Under the pieces are notes generated by a model that searched no databases, was not told where the DNA came from, and saw only the letters and a program-made list of their open reading frames with translations. The position numbers and the translations under genes were made by a program. A stretch of DNA of 64,000 nt from Arthrobacter globiformis (GTDB lineage: Bacteria > Actinomycetota > Actinomycetes > Actinomycetales > Micrococcaceae): contig NZ_JAUSZX010000001.1 of NCBI RefSeq assembly GCF_030818015.1, forward strand, positions 744,001 through 808,000, read 5' to 3'. Shown here one piece after another: positions 25,393 through 34,248 of the stretch (the stretch's first letter is position 1; each line of letters starts with the position of its first letter).

Positions 25393-26975
25393 CCGCCGCA
25401 GCACCGGGCACCGGAGGATTAGCTGGGGACGACGGCGGGCCGAAGCATTCCGAACCAGTGCCTTCCGAACCAGTGCTTTCCGAACAGCGCGGCCTTGCCG
25501 CCTGGCTTCCCCGGAGGCTGGCCCAGGAGCAGCCGGCCATCACGGTGGTGGGCGACTTCATGCTCGACGGCTGGTGGACCGGCTCGATCGACAGGATGTG
25601 CCGCGAGGCCCCGGCTCCCGTGGTGGACATCGCCCGCCGTGACTTTGCTCCCGGCGGCGCGGCCAACACCGCCATGAACCTGGCCGCCCTCGGGGCCCGC
25701 GTCAGCGTGGCCGGCATCATCGGGACGGACGACGCCGGCGCGGAACTTAGGCGCCAGCTGGCCGCCGCCGGGGTGGACACCACGCTGCTCGCCGAGCACC
25801 CGGACATGGTCACCACCACCAAGGTCCGGATCAGCAGCGGCGGCCAGGTCCTGCTGCGCTTCGACGACTCGGCGAAAGCTGTTCCGGCCGAGGCCTTGGC
25901 GACATTCGAGGCGGCGGTGCCCACGGCCGTCGGCCGCCAGAACGCGGTGGTGATCTGCGACTACGGGACGGGAGTCCTCGCGGAGCCGGTGCGCAGTCGG
26001 CTCATCGAGACCCTTGCACGCCGTGGGCAGGACACGCTTGTGGTGGTGGACGCGCACGACCCACGCCCGTGGGCAGGACTTGAGCCGGACTTGGTCACGC
26101 CCAACGCGCAGGAGGCGGCCAGGATGCTGGACCTTCGGCTGGGCAGCGGGCCCGAACGTGCAGATGTGGTGACCGCGCACGGCGGCGAGCTGCTGCAGGC
26201 GACGGGGGCACGCGCCGTCGTGGTCACGCTGGACCGGGACGGAACGGTCCTCATCCCGGCGGCCGGAAACCCGCATCGGACGTGGGCGCGGCCGGCTGCC
26301 GAGAAGCAGGCCTCCGGCGCGGGCGACACCTTCGTGGCGGCACTGACCCTGTCGCGTGCCGCGTCGCTTCCGCTGACAGCCAGTCTGGATCTGGCGCAGG
26401 CGGCGGCGGACGTGGTGGTCCACCATCCCGGGACGTCCGTCTGCGGCACGGACGAGCTGGGCCGTTACCTGGAAAGCTTCGCGGACACGGCCCTGGCGGC
26501 CGACGAACTGGAACGGCACATCCGTGCCCACCGCAGCGACGGCCAGCGCGTGGTGCTGACCAACGGCTGTTTCGACGTCCTGCACCGTGGGCATACGCGC
26601 TACCTGAACCAGGCCAAGCAGCTCGGCGACATCCTGGTGGTGGCGCTCAACAGTGACGACTCCGTTCGGAAGCTCAAGGGGCCGGACCGTCCCATCAACA
26701 GCGTCGCGGACCGGGCAGCCGTGATCGCCGCCCTGAGCTGCGTGGATTACGTCACCGTCTTCGACACCCCGACGCCGATTCCCCTGATCGAGCAGCTGCG
26801 GCCGGAAATCTACGCCAAGGGCGGGGACTACACACCGGAGATGCTGGCTGAAACCGAAGCCGTGGAGGCCTACGGCGGCACGGTGACCATCCTCGACTAC
26901 GTGGCCGAGCGCTCCACCACGGCCATGGTCCAGCGCATCCGCAACGGCGGGGGAGCACCCGTGCCGGAGGGGTAG
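25389..26975 (+). CDS. hldE: Bifunctional heptose-7-P kinase / heptose-1-P nucleotidyltransferase (HldE/RfaE)
   Basis: 528 residues, GTG start. Kinase domain (about 50-360): VVGDFMLDGWWTGSIDRMCREAPAPVVD, APGGAANTAMNLAALGARV (sugar site), VICDYGTGV, VTPNAQEAARM, and catalytic ASGAGDTF. Transferase domain (about 385-525): LTNGCFDVLHRGHTRYL with HxGH, LNSDDSVRKLKGPDRPI and AKGGDYTPEM. Both active sites look intact. It forms heptose-1,7-bisphosphate and then, after phosphatase action, NDP-heptose (usually ADP). The N-terminal 45 residues contain a short SEPV repeat and are not conserved. Confidence 0.9.
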   Translation: MTAAAPGTGGLAGDDGGPKHSEPVPSEPVLSEQRGLAAWLPRRLAQEQPAITVVGDFMLDGWWTGSIDRMCREAPAPVVDIARRDFAPGGAANTAMNLAALGARVSVAGIIGTDDAGAELRRQLAAAGVDTTLLAEHPDMVTTTKVRISSGGQVLLRFDDSAKAVPAEALATFEAAVPTAVGRQNAVVICDYGTGVLAEPVRSRLIETLARRGQDTLVVVDAHDPRPWAGLEPDLVTPNAQEAARMLDLRLGSGPERADVVTAHGGELLQATGARAVVVTLDRDGTVLIPAAGNPHRTWARPAAEKQASGAGDTFVAALTLSRAASLPLTASLDLAQAAADVVVHHPGTSVCGTDELGRYLESFADTALAADELERHIRAHRSDGQRVVLTNGCFDVLHRGHTRYLNQAKQLGDILVVALNSDDSVRKLKGPDRPINSVADRAAVIAALSCVDYVTVFDTPTPIPLIEQLRPEIYAKGGDYTPEMLAETEAVEAYGGTVTILDYVAERSTTAMVQRIRNGGGAPVPEG

Positions 26976-27059
26976 AACCCGCTGGCAGGGAGCGAGGCCG
27001 GGACTGCGGCAGCCTGCGGTCAACTAGGCTTGAAGCATGACGGTAGCGGCGGAGAACTG

Positions 27060-28073
27060 ATGGCACGGCGCATCAAGTCAGGTGGAAAATCGGGACCCAA
27101 ACCCGGCACCAAATCCGGCGGCAAACGAGGCAGGGCAGCGGCCTCCGATGTGCTGGAAGTTCCGAGGCAAGTGCGTCCCGGGGGAGCTCGTGCAGACGGC
27201 CCCGTTGAGGGCATCTACTACATCGACACCGGCGACTGCGAGCTCATCGCGGACCAGGACAACTCCACCGGTTGGCTCCTTCGCATCAACGGCGTGATGA
27301 GTTCCCACATCGACCTCGCCGATCCGCTGTTCCTCGACTTCGAGTACATGCGCTGGATGTCCGCCCTGATCGAATCCCGCTGGCCGACGGAGGCCAAGCC
27401 CAGGCTGCGGGGCCTGCATCTGGGCGGCGGAGCCTGCTCGATGGCCCGCTACTTTCATGCTGCCTATCCGGACGCCCGGCAGGTGGTGGTGGAACTGGAT
27501 GGGAAGCTTGCCGAATACGTCCGCGGCTGGTTCGACCTGCCTAAGGCTCCGCTGCTGCGGCTGCGGGTCGGCGAGGCCCGCGCTGTGACGGAAACCTTGA
27601 CCCCGGACACCCGCGACTTCATCATCCGGGACGTGTTCGCCGGCGCGGTGACACCTTTTCCGCTGACCACCGCCGAGTTCAACGCGCACGTGCGGCGCGT
27701 GCTGGCGCCAGGCGGCATTTACGTGGTGAATTCGGGCGACGGCCCGGACCTGAAAAACGCCCGTGAGGATGCCGCCGCCATCGCGGCCGCGTTCGAGCAC
27801 ACCACCATCATCGCGGACCCGGCCATGCTCAAAGGCCGCCGGTACGGCAACATGGTGATGGCGGGCAGCGACCAGCCGTTCGGGGATGATCCGCAGCTCG
27901 CGCGGCGGCTCCTGGGCGGGGCGGTGCCCGCCCACATCTGGAACGATGCCAAGGTCCGGGCCTTCGCCGCCGGAGCCTCGGTGCGCCACGACCCTGCCTC
28001 AAGCACAGATACTCAAGCCAGCACCGAAACCGCGATCACCGCTCTGGGACCCACCGCCGACACTGGGCCTTAG
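27060..28073 (+). CDS. Spermidine synthase-like (polyamine aminopropyltransferase fold) protein
   Basis: 337 residues from ATG 27060 with GGAGAACTG before it. The first 35 residues are a low-complexity basic Lys/Gly/Ser/Pro stretch, then GVMSSHIDLADPLFLDFEYMRWMSALI, LRGLHLGGGACSMARYFHAAYPDARQVVVELDG (SAM-type motif I) and FIIRDVFAGAVTPFPLTTAEF. The fold matches actinobacterial spermidine-synthase-like proteins, whose true substrate is often unknown because the usual aspartates are not all kept. It follows hldE by 84 bases and may or may not belong to that unit. Confidence 0.75.
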   Translation: MARRIKSGGKSGPKPGTKSGGKRGRAAASDVLEVPRQVRPGGARADGPVEGIYYIDTGDCELIADQDNSTGWLLRINGVMSSHIDLADPLFLDFEYMRWMSALIESRWPTEAKPRLRGLHLGGGACSMARYFHAAYPDARQVVVELDGKLAEYVRGWFDLPKAPLLRLRVGEARAVTETLTPDTRDFIIRDVFAGAVTPFPLTTAEFNAHVRRVLAPGGIYVVNSGDGPDLKNAREDAAAIAAAFEHTTIIADPAMLKGRRYGNMVMAGSDQPFGDDPQLARRLLGGAVPAHIWNDAKVRAFAAGASVRHDPASSTDTQASTETAITALGPTADTGP

Positions 28074-28076
28074 CCT

Positions 28077-29033
28077 TCAGTCAGCGGCTGAGCCGCCGCG
28101 TCCCTGCCCGAGTAGCCACTGCCGGTGCGCCGTGGTCTGTTCACGCAGCGCCGTGACTACCGCGGCGACGGCCGGCCGACGCATCGAGTCGGGCCGCAGG
28201 ACCATCCAGTAGGGCAGCCGTTCGGCGATGCTCCCGGGCAGCAGCCGGACCAGGTCCTGGTGCCGGTCGGCCATGAAACAGGGGAGGAACCCGACCCCGG
28301 CGCCGGCCCGGGTGGCCTCGACGTGCACGAACACGTTGGTGGAGCTGACGCCGTCGCGCATGGCCGGCACCAGCCGGCGCGGTGCGTCGAGGTCGTCCAC
28401 CTGCAACATCGAATCCACGAAGTAGACGAGCGGATGGGCGGTCAGGGCCTCCACCGAGTCCGGCATTCCGTTGGCCTCGATGTACGAGCGGGACGCGTAC
28501 ATCCCGAGCTCGTACTCGCCCAGCCGGAACGCTTCGGCCCGGTGCACCTGCGGCTCGCCCACCACCACCTCGATGTCCAGTCCCGAGCGTTGCTGCAGTG
28601 CCCGCCGCGTGACGGTGACGATCTCGACGCTGAGCCCCGGGTGATCCCTCCTCAGCCGTGCCACCGCCGGAGCGGCGATGTACGCGCTGAAGCCGTCGGT
28701 CGCCGTCATGCGTACGACGCCGGTAATCGGGTCGGGTGCCTGGCCTGACGGTCCCAGCGCACGCACCGCCGTTTCCACCTGCTCAGCGACCAGCACGGCC
28801 TGGGCGCCGAGTTCGGTCAGCTCCCAACCCCCGGAGGCCCGGGCCAGAACACGGCCGCCCAGGGCCTTTTCCAGTGCGGCAATCCGGCGTGAAACGGTGG
28901 TGTGGTTCAGGCCCAGGACCTGGGCCGCCGTCGTGAACTTCGCCGAGCGTGAGACGGCGAGCAACACCAGCAGGTCGTCCGGGTTGGCATCCATATCTGC
29001 AATTTTGCACGAATCCAGTGCCTGATTAGTCAT
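28077..29033 (-). CDS. LysR family transcriptional regulator
   Basis: 318 residues from ATG 29033 (AAGGAACG upstream); ATG 28994 is a shorter option. The helix-turn-helix is LLVLLAVSRSAKFTTAAQVLGLNHTTVSRRIAALEKALGG, followed by a substrate-binding domain (VRMTATDGFSAYIAAPAVARLRRDHPGLSVEIVT). It is divergent from the hydroxybutyrate-dehydrogenase-like gene at 29126, the usual LysR target position, across a 92-base control region. Confidence 0.88.
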   Translation of the reverse strand: MTNQALDSCKIADMDANPDDLLVLLAVSRSAKFTTAAQVLGLNHTTVSRRIAALEKALGGRVLARASGGWELTELGAQAVLVAEQVETAVRALGPSGQAPDPITGVVRMTATDGFSAYIAAPAVARLRRDHPGLSVEIVTVTRRALQQRSGLDIEVVVGEPQVHRAEAFRLGEYELGMYASRSYIEANGMPDSVEALTAHPLVYFVDSMLQVDDLDAPRRLVPAMRDGVSSTNVFVHVEATRAGAGVGFLPCFMADRHQDLVRLLPGSIAERLPYWMVLRPDSMRRPAVAAVVTALREQTTAHRQWLLGQGRGGSAAD

Positions 29034-29125
29034 TGAACCGCGTTCCTTCTGCAGGAATACTCGGGTGAATTGGAAGTGCTGCACGCGGCGGCACGTGTCA
29101 ACGTGGACACATTGAGGAGCAGACT

Positions 29126-29896
29126 GTGGACGCACAAGGTCCGGACGTGGAAAAGAACCTGAACGGCCTCAAGGCCCTGGTCACCGGCGGTGCCAGCGGC
29201 ATCGGCGCGGCGTGCGTACGGGAGCTGGCCGCCAGGGGAGCCAAGGTGGTGGTGGCCGACGTCGACGAAGCCGGCGCCGCGGCCCTCGCCGATGAGGTGG
29301 GCGGCACGGCCTGGGCAATCGACCTCCTGGACGTCGAGGCACTTGCCGCGCTGAGCCTGGATTGCGACATCTTGGTGAACAACGCCGGCATCCAGCGCAT
29401 CAGCCCCATCGAAGACTTCGATCCCGGGGCGTTCCGGCAGATCCTGGCGCTCATGCTCGAGGCCCCCTTCCTGCTGATCCGTGCCGCACTGCCGCACATG
29501 TACGCCAATGGTTTCGGGCGCATCATCAACCTGTCGTCGGTGCACGGTCTCCGGGCCTCCCCGTTTAAGAGTGCTTACGTCTCGGCGAAGCACGGTCTTG
29601 AGGGGCTGAGCAAGGTGACGGCACTTGAAGGCGGCGAGCACGGGGTTACGTCCAACTGCATCAACCCCGGTTACGTGCGAACCCCGCTGGTGGAGAAGCA
29701 GATCGCGGACCAGGCACGTGTCCATGGGATTCCGGAGTCAGAGGTCCTGGCGAAGGTGATGCTCACGGAGTCCGCGGTGAAACGGCTTGTGGAACCCGAA
29801 GAGGTGGCCTCGCTGGTTGCGTGGCTGTCCTCCGACGCCGCCGGAATGGTCACCGGGGCCAGCTACACAATGGACGGGGGCTGGTCCGCCCGGTAG
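29126..29896 (+). CDS. 3-hydroxybutyrate dehydrogenase-like SDR
   Basis: 256 residues, GTG start at 29126. VTGGASGIGAACVRELAARGAKVVVAD binds NAD, NNAGIQ is the structural motif, and YVSAKHGLEGLSKVTALEG holds YxxxK. NCINPGYVRTPLVEKQIADQA closely resembles 3-hydroxybutyrate dehydrogenases, which interconvert 3-hydroxybutyrate and acetoacetate. It ends with the SDR C-terminal GASYTMDGGWSAR. Likely controlled by the divergent LysR protein. Confidence 0.8.
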   Translation: MDAQGPDVEKNLNGLKALVTGGASGIGAACVRELAARGAKVVVADVDEAGAAALADEVGGTAWAIDLLDVEALAALSLDCDILVNNAGIQRISPIEDFDPGAFRQILALMLEAPFLLIRAALPHMYANGFGRIINLSSVHGLRASPFKSAYVSAKHGLEGLSKVTALEGGEHGVTSNCINPGYVRTPLVEKQIADQARVHGIPESEVLAKVMLTESAVKRLVEPEEVASLVAWLSSDAAGMVTGASYTMDGGWSAR

Positions 29897-29918
29897 TCCC
29901 CCCGGACGGCGTGGCCCA

Positions 29919-30554
29919 CTAGTTCTTGGTACCCGTCAGGGCGAGGGTGCCGCCGAGCCCGATCATCATCACCCCGCCAGTGGTGGTAACAGCTGCCACG
30001 CGGCGGGGTGAGCGGGCGAACCATTGCCTCGCAGTTCCTGCCGCGAGTGCCCACACACTGTCCGAGACCAACGCGATGCCCAGGAACGTGGCACCAAGCA
30101 GGGCGAGCTGGACCGGGATAGCGCCGGCAGAATGGTCCACGAACTGGGGGAGGACCGCTATGAAGAACACCACGGACTTCGGATTGGTGGCCCCGACAAT
30201 GAAGCCTTCGCGCAGAATCCGCCGGGTGGAGGCCGGCCTGGACGGATCCGGGCCTGCAGGGCCGCCCCGGCGGTGGAGCACCGCCAGGATTCCCAGATAG
30301 ACAAGGTAGGCCGCGCCGGCGAACTTCACCACCGTGAACAGCAGCATCGACTCAGCCAGCACCACGCCGAGGCCCAGGGCCACCGCTGCGATTTGCAGCA
30401 GTTCCCCGGCAGCATTGCCAAGAACGCTCAGCAGGCCGCCCCGCCGCCCCAGGGCCAGCGACCGTCCGATGACGAACAGGACGCTGGGGCCCGGGACGGC
30501 GATCAGCAGCGCGGAGACCAAGGCAAAGGCCAGGAGATTCTGCAGCGGGAGCAT
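29919..30554 (-). CDS. LysE family translocator
   Basis: 211 residues with six hydrophobic segments. LLAFALVSALLIAVPGPSVLFVIGRSLALGRRGGLLSVLGNAAGE is the LysE/RhtB signature (PGPSVLFVIGRSL), and GFIVGATNPKSVVFFIAVLPQFVD the second conserved block. The family exports amino acids and related compounds across the membrane. Convergent with the hydroxybutyrate dehydrogenase gene. Substrate unknown. Confidence 0.88.
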   Translation of the reverse strand: MLPLQNLLAFALVSALLIAVPGPSVLFVIGRSLALGRRGGLLSVLGNAAGELLQIAAVALGLGVVLAESMLLFTVVKFAGAAYLVYLGILAVLHRRGGPAGPDPSRPASTRRILREGFIVGATNPKSVVFFIAVLPQFVDHSAGAIPVQLALLGATFLGIALVSDSVWALAAGTARQWFARSPRRVAAVTTTGGVMMIGLGGTLALTGTKN

Positions 30555-30635
30555 GCCTGATCGTAACGCCAGCGGATGTCAACCAGCCAGCACCGATGTG
30601 CTTCAGGCCCGTTGCGGCCTAGGCAGTTTCCCGCG

Positions 30636-30854
30636 TCAACCGCGTGCGCTCTGTGGGTCCTCCGTTGCCACGTTGCCCGAGGCCCGGATGTACTCCTCCA
30701 CAGCCGACTCCGGCACACGGTATGACTTGCCGAACCGGTCGGCCGCCAGCGTGCCGGCCCGAACCATCCGGTAGACGGTCATTTTGGAAAGGCGCAGGGC
30801 TGCGGCGACCTCGGCAATGGTGAGGTACGCGGTGGGCAGGTTGGCGATGGACAT
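30636..30854 (-). CDS. Excisionase-type (MerR-like) helix-turn-helix DNA-binding protein
   Basis: 72 residues. LTIAEVAAALRLSKMTVYRMVRAGTLAADRFGKSYRVPESAVEEYI is a winged helix-turn-helix of the excisionase/BldC type, closest in pattern to the conserved actinobacterial Rv0500A family. CAGGAG precedes the ATG at 30854. It is not accompanied by an integrase, so it is most likely a chromosomal regulator. Follows the gene at 30901 on the same strand by 46 bases. Confidence 0.85.
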   Translation of the reverse strand: MSIANLPTAYLTIAEVAAALRLSKMTVYRMVRAGTLAADRFGKSYRVPESAVEEYIRASGNVATEDPQSARG

Positions 30855-30900
30855 GGGATCGGCTCCTGTCGGTCTCGGCTGGACTGGCGGGATGACCCGC

Positions 30901-31155
30901 CTAGTCCGGCCGCCTCAGTTGCCGGTAGTCGTAAAAGTACACCCGGTCCGAGGATCGGACCCCGATCGACCGGCCGTTCTTGACCACAACAGTGCCTTCG
31001 CGCCTGCCGTTGAACGGATCGTCGCCCACCAGGACGTCGCCGATCTTGTACGGAACAGCGGCCGTACGCGCCCGCTGCAGTGTCTGGGCCAGGAAACCGG
31101 GTGACCGCCCGGATTGAATATGCTCTGCCGGCGCCCCGGCCTGGATTTCCAACAT
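30901..31155 (-). CDS. Hypothetical protein
   Basis: 84 residues from ATG 31155, set by AAGGAG eight bases upstream. It contains VPYKIGDVLVGDDPFNGRREGTVVVKNGRSIGVRSSDRVYFYDYRQL, a beta-rich segment that looks like a small KOW/SH3-like barrel, but I recognise no family. No membrane segment. It is upstream of the helix-turn-helix gene and may be co-transcribed. The 257 bases before it are AT-richer than the surroundings and hold its promoter region. Confidence 0.55.
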   Translation of the reverse strand: MLEIQAGAPAEHIQSGRSPGFLAQTLQRARTAAVPYKIGDVLVGDDPFNGRREGTVVVKNGRSIGVRSSDRVYFYDYRQLRRPD

Positions 31156-31412
31156 GAGGACCACTCCTTCACAGTGTGACCAGTCGTCGAATCACTGGCG
31201 GCGCGGGTCCGGGTCATTATCCGGGGTCAATACCCCAGCCGGCTGGCACCGTGTAGTCCACTGTAGGAAGGAATCACATACGCCACACGAGTAACATCTA
31301 CCCCATTTATCACATTAGGCACTCGCGTAACAGGCGGCGAGTACCTGTCTTTACCCATTTTTACTACTTGTTTCTGCCTATTTCAGCCTGGCGCGCCATT
31401 TCCCCGGGAATC

Positions 31413-32954
31413 CTACTCAGTTTTGGCGACCGCCGGCAGCGGCGAGGTCTCATCCTCAAGGTAGGCCCGCCGTCGTCCATTGCCTTTGACCCAAAGCCGG
31501 TAGGCGACCACCAGGAGCCCCAGCCACACAGCTCCCACATAGAGTGCTACGCGGGTGTCCTCGAAGACGCCAAGCACCGCGATCACCAGCCCCATGAAGC
31601 CGATGGCGAGGACGGATGCCGCAGGCCACCAGGGCGAGGGGAAGTCCGACGCCGGCAGGCCCTTCCGGGCGATCTCGCGTTTCATCGCCACATGGGAGGC
31701 GAGAATCATTACCCACACCCAGACCGTGGCGAAGGTGGCGATGGAGGCGATGAGCAGGAAGACATCTTCCGGAATGACCGCGTTCAGCACCACTCCCACC
31801 AGCAGAATCCCGGCCATCATCACCACGGTCATCCACGGCACGCCGTGCCGGGAAACCCGCCCGAAGCTCTGCGGTGCGTGCCCCTGCTTGGCCAAACCGA
31901 AGAGGATCCGCCCGGCGCCGAAGATGTCGCTGTTGATGGCGGACAGGGCGGCGGTGATTACGACGGCATTGAGGATGTGCGGTGCGGCGGGAATGCCCAG
32001 TCCGCTGAAGATCTGGACGAACGGGCTGCCGTTGCTGCCGATTTCGTTCCACGGAAAGAGGCTCATCAGCACGCCGAGGGTGAGTACGTAGAACAGCAGG
32101 ACCCGGACCGGCACTGTGTTGACGGCCTTGGGAATCACCTTCTTGGGATCTGCTGCCTCGCCGGCCGTGATGCCGATGGTTTCAATCCCGCCGAAGGCGA
32201 ACATGACGACGGCGAACGAGGCCAGGAGCCCCTCGAAGCCATTCGGGAACAGGCCGCCGTGCTCCACCAGGTTCCCCAGGCCCGGGGCGGCCGAGGCGTC
32301 ACCGTTCTGGAACCCGAAGGCAAGGATGGCCGCGCCGCCCGCGATCATGGCGATAATGGCTGCAACCTTGACCAGCGTGAACCAGAATTCGAGTTCGCCG
32401 AAGACCTTTACGCTCAGCAGGTTCAGCGCCGCGAGGAGGAAGATGATGGCCAGGATCCACACCCACCGCTCCACGGACGGGAACCAGAAGCCCATATAAA
32501 TGCTGAAGGCGGTGACATCGGCGATGGCCACGATCGCCATTTCGAAGACGTAGGTCCAGCCGGTCACGAAGCCTGCCAGCGGGCCAAGATACCGGCTGGC
32601 GTACTGCCCGAAGGATCCGGAGACCGGGTGCCGCACGGCCATTTCCCCCAGGGCGCGCATCACCATGAACACGGCGGCGCCGCCGATCATGTAGGCGAAC
32701 AGCACGGCTGGGCCGGCTTTTTGGATGGCCGAGGCCGAACCGTAGAACAGGCCGGTGCCGATGGCGGAGCCCAGCGCCATGAAGCGGATGTGGCGGACGT
32801 TGAGGCCGCGGTTCAGAACGGTTTCGACGGCGATGCTCGCCGTTCCGACGGCGTTGCGCGTGGTTCCGACGGCGGCCGTGCTTTCGGTGGAGGTGCTCTC
32901 AGCGGTTGTGCTGTCGGGCGCCGCCGTTTCGGCTGCTGTTTGGGCTTGTGGCAT
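31413..32954 (-). CDS. APC family amino acid permease
   Basis: 513 residues with twelve predicted membrane segments. The opening of helix 1, [39 protein letters not shown], is the amino-acid/polyamine transporter signature (GSAIGTGLF), and [21 protein letters not shown] the conserved block in helix 6. Similar to AnsP/GabP/ProY-type permeases. ATG 32954 follows GAAGGTATTCGC. The first 45 residues are Thr/Ala/Ser-rich with repeated [14 protein letters not shown] units. It could import histidine, given the hut genes nearby, but no known hut operator precedes it. Confidence 0.88.
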   Translation of the reverse strand: MPQAQTAAETAAPDSTTAESTSTESTAAVGTTRNAVGTASIAVETVLNRGLNVRHIRFMALGSAIGTGLFYGSASAIQKAGPAVLFAYMIGGAAVFMVMRALGEMAVRHPVSGSFGQYASRYLGPLAGFVTGWTYVFEMAIVAIADVTAFSIYMGFWFPSVERWVWILAIIFLLAALNLLSVKVFGELEFWFTLVKVAAIIAMIAGGAAILAFGFQNGDASAAPGLGNLVEHGGLFPNGFEGLLASFAVVMFAFGGIETIGITAGEAADPKKVIPKAVNTVPVRVLLFYVLTLGVLMSLFPWNEIGSNGSPFVQIFSGLGIPAAPHILNAVVITAALSAINSDIFGAGRILFGLAKQGHAPQSFGRVSRHGVPWMTVVMMAGILLVGVVLNAVIPEDVFLLIASIATFATVWVWVMILASHVAMKREIARKGLPASDFPSPWWPAASVLAIGFMGLVIAVLGVFEDTRVALYVGAVWLGLLVVAYRLWVKGNGRRRAYLEDETSPLPAVAKTE

Positions 32955-33121
32955 GCGAATACCTTCTCGTCATTGGGAGGGGGATCGCTATCCAGCAGAC
33001 CATGTTCGGGGGAGCTGTGATTAGACTCACGGGCTCTTGGTGTCTTCGATCTCAGACTGTAACTGTCGGCTGTGGCCGGTAGATGGCAGGACCGAGCTCA
33101 GCTCTGGCGGCCTTATCCACC

Positions 33122-34039
33122 TCAGCGGTAGCCGGTAGCGTCGGCCGGCAGACCGGCCTCCTGGACCTCCTCCAGGTAGCGCCAGCAGTCCGGCCGGGAG
33201 CCGTCGACGTCGGTGAAGCCGTACTCCAGCGCCAGCCCGCCGGAGGAGAACGAGCCGCCGGATCGGCGGTGCGCGTCAGAATCGGCCGCGAGGGCTGCGA
33301 CCGCCCGGCCCACAAAGCGCGGGCTTTCCGAAATGGCGGCGAAGTGCGGATTCGTGGCCGCTGCCTCGCGCCAATTGGCTTCGGTCACGCCATAGTGCTC
33401 GAGCATCATTTCCGAGCGCATCCACCCAGGTGTCAGTGCCACAGCGGTGCAACAGAACGGCTTCAGCTCCTCGGCCTGGCTGAAGGCGAGCCGCAGGACA
33501 GCGGACTTGGCGAGGTCGTAAAACGCGGAGAGCCGGTAATGCGCGACGTTGTACTCTTTCGTTCCGTCTGTCATTTCCACCACCAGTCCTCCCGGCTGCC
33601 GGATGAGCAGCGGCAGCGCGAAGTGGCTCGTGATCAGGTGCGTGTCGACGGCGCCGTGCAGCATCCGCAGTCCGCCGTCCAGGTCGTGTTCCCAGAGGGG
33701 TGTGTTCCATTGGATGAGGTTTTCGCCGCCCCAAATGTCATTCACCAGGATGTCCAGCCTGCCGTGCTCGTGGTCGATTCGGCGGACCAGCGCTTCCACC
33801 TCCGGGGCGTTGAGATGGTCCACCGCCACTGCGATGCCGGTCCCGCCGGCCGCGCTCACCATGGCTGCCGTTTCATCGATGGTTTCCGGGCGACGATAGT
33901 CGGACGTCTGGCCCTTGGTAGTGCGTCCGGTGCAGTAGACCACCGCCCCGGCCTCACCCAAGGCCACGGCGGTTCCGCGACCTGCCCCTCGTGTGGCCCC
34001 GGCGACCAGAGCAACCTTGCCCTTTAGCGGAAATTCCAT
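33122..34039 (-). CDS. SDR family oxidoreductase, divergent from the IclR regulator
   Basis: 305 residues, ATG 34039 (TTG 34045 is in frame). ALVAGATRGAGRGTAVALGEAGAVVYCTGR is the NADP-type Rossmann motif with Thr-Arg, LVNDIWGG replaces the usual NNAG, and SAFYDLAKSAVLRLA holds YxxxK. TPGWMRSEMMLEHYGV is typical of a group of actinobacterial SDRs of unknown substrate. Its promoter region contains an ATACCGGA-type palindrome also found before the IclR gene and hutU, so it may be a member of the hut regulon. Confidence 0.82.
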   Translation of the reverse strand: MEFPLKGKVALVAGATRGAGRGTAVALGEAGAVVYCTGRTTKGQTSDYRRPETIDETAAMVSAAGGTGIAVAVDHLNAPEVEALVRRIDHEHGRLDILVNDIWGGENLIQWNTPLWEHDLDGGLRMLHGAVDTHLITSHFALPLLIRQPGGLVVEMTDGTKEYNVAHYRLSAFYDLAKSAVLRLAFSQAEELKPFCCTAVALTPGWMRSEMMLEHYGVTEANWREAAATNPHFAAISESPRFVGRAVAALAADSDAHRRSGGSFSSGGLALEYGFTDVDGSRPDCWRYLEEVQEAGLPADATGYR

Positions 34040-34096
34040 GGACAAAACGCTACATCGGTGCGCGGGAAAGCGGGATGATGGTGCCGGTTGAGCCGA

Positions 34097-34113
34097 TGTC
34101 CGGTATTCCGGAC
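34097..34113. promoter_or_regulatory. Candidate IclR operator 1 (TGTCCGGTATTCCGGAC)
   Basis: GTCCGG/CCGGAC arms at 34098-34113 around TATT, 58 bases from the SDR start on the minus strand. Read in reverse it gives GGAATACCGGACA, matching sites 2 and 3 in twelve of thirteen bases. Confidence 0.55.
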
Positions 34114-34168
34114 GGTGGTGCTTCTGAAGGAGGGTTACAGCGAGCGGACTGGGCGCAAGCTTAAGTAC

Positions 34169-34181
34169 GGGATACCGGACA
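34169..34181. promoter_or_regulatory. Candidate IclR operator 2 (GGGATACCGGACA)
   Basis: GGGATACCGGACA ends 68 bases before the IclR start. The identical 13-mer recurs before hutU at 35180. Suggests autoregulation. Confidence 0.55.
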
Positions 34182-34248
34182 CCTTTCGGCTAAACCTGGA
34201 AAAGACAGAAATCCCAAAAACAGCCAAACGACGAGGCCTGGAGGACAC

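Noticed and set aside
23734..25404. Upstream extension of the minus-strand GT9 frame to 960 codons
   Set aside because: The extension lies antisense to the aldehyde dehydrogenase and has no homology; ATG 23733 has a ribosome binding site and begins the GT9 motif normally.
30636..31412. Excisionase-like gene and AT-rich spacer as a mobile element remnant
   Set aside because: No integrase, attachment repeats or tRNA target; the protein matches a chromosomal Rv0500A-like family.
31368..33020. 550-codon plus-strand frame opposite the amino-acid permease
   Set aside because: The sequence is His/Asp/Gly/Glu-rich, typical of antisense to membrane proteins, and has no start signal.
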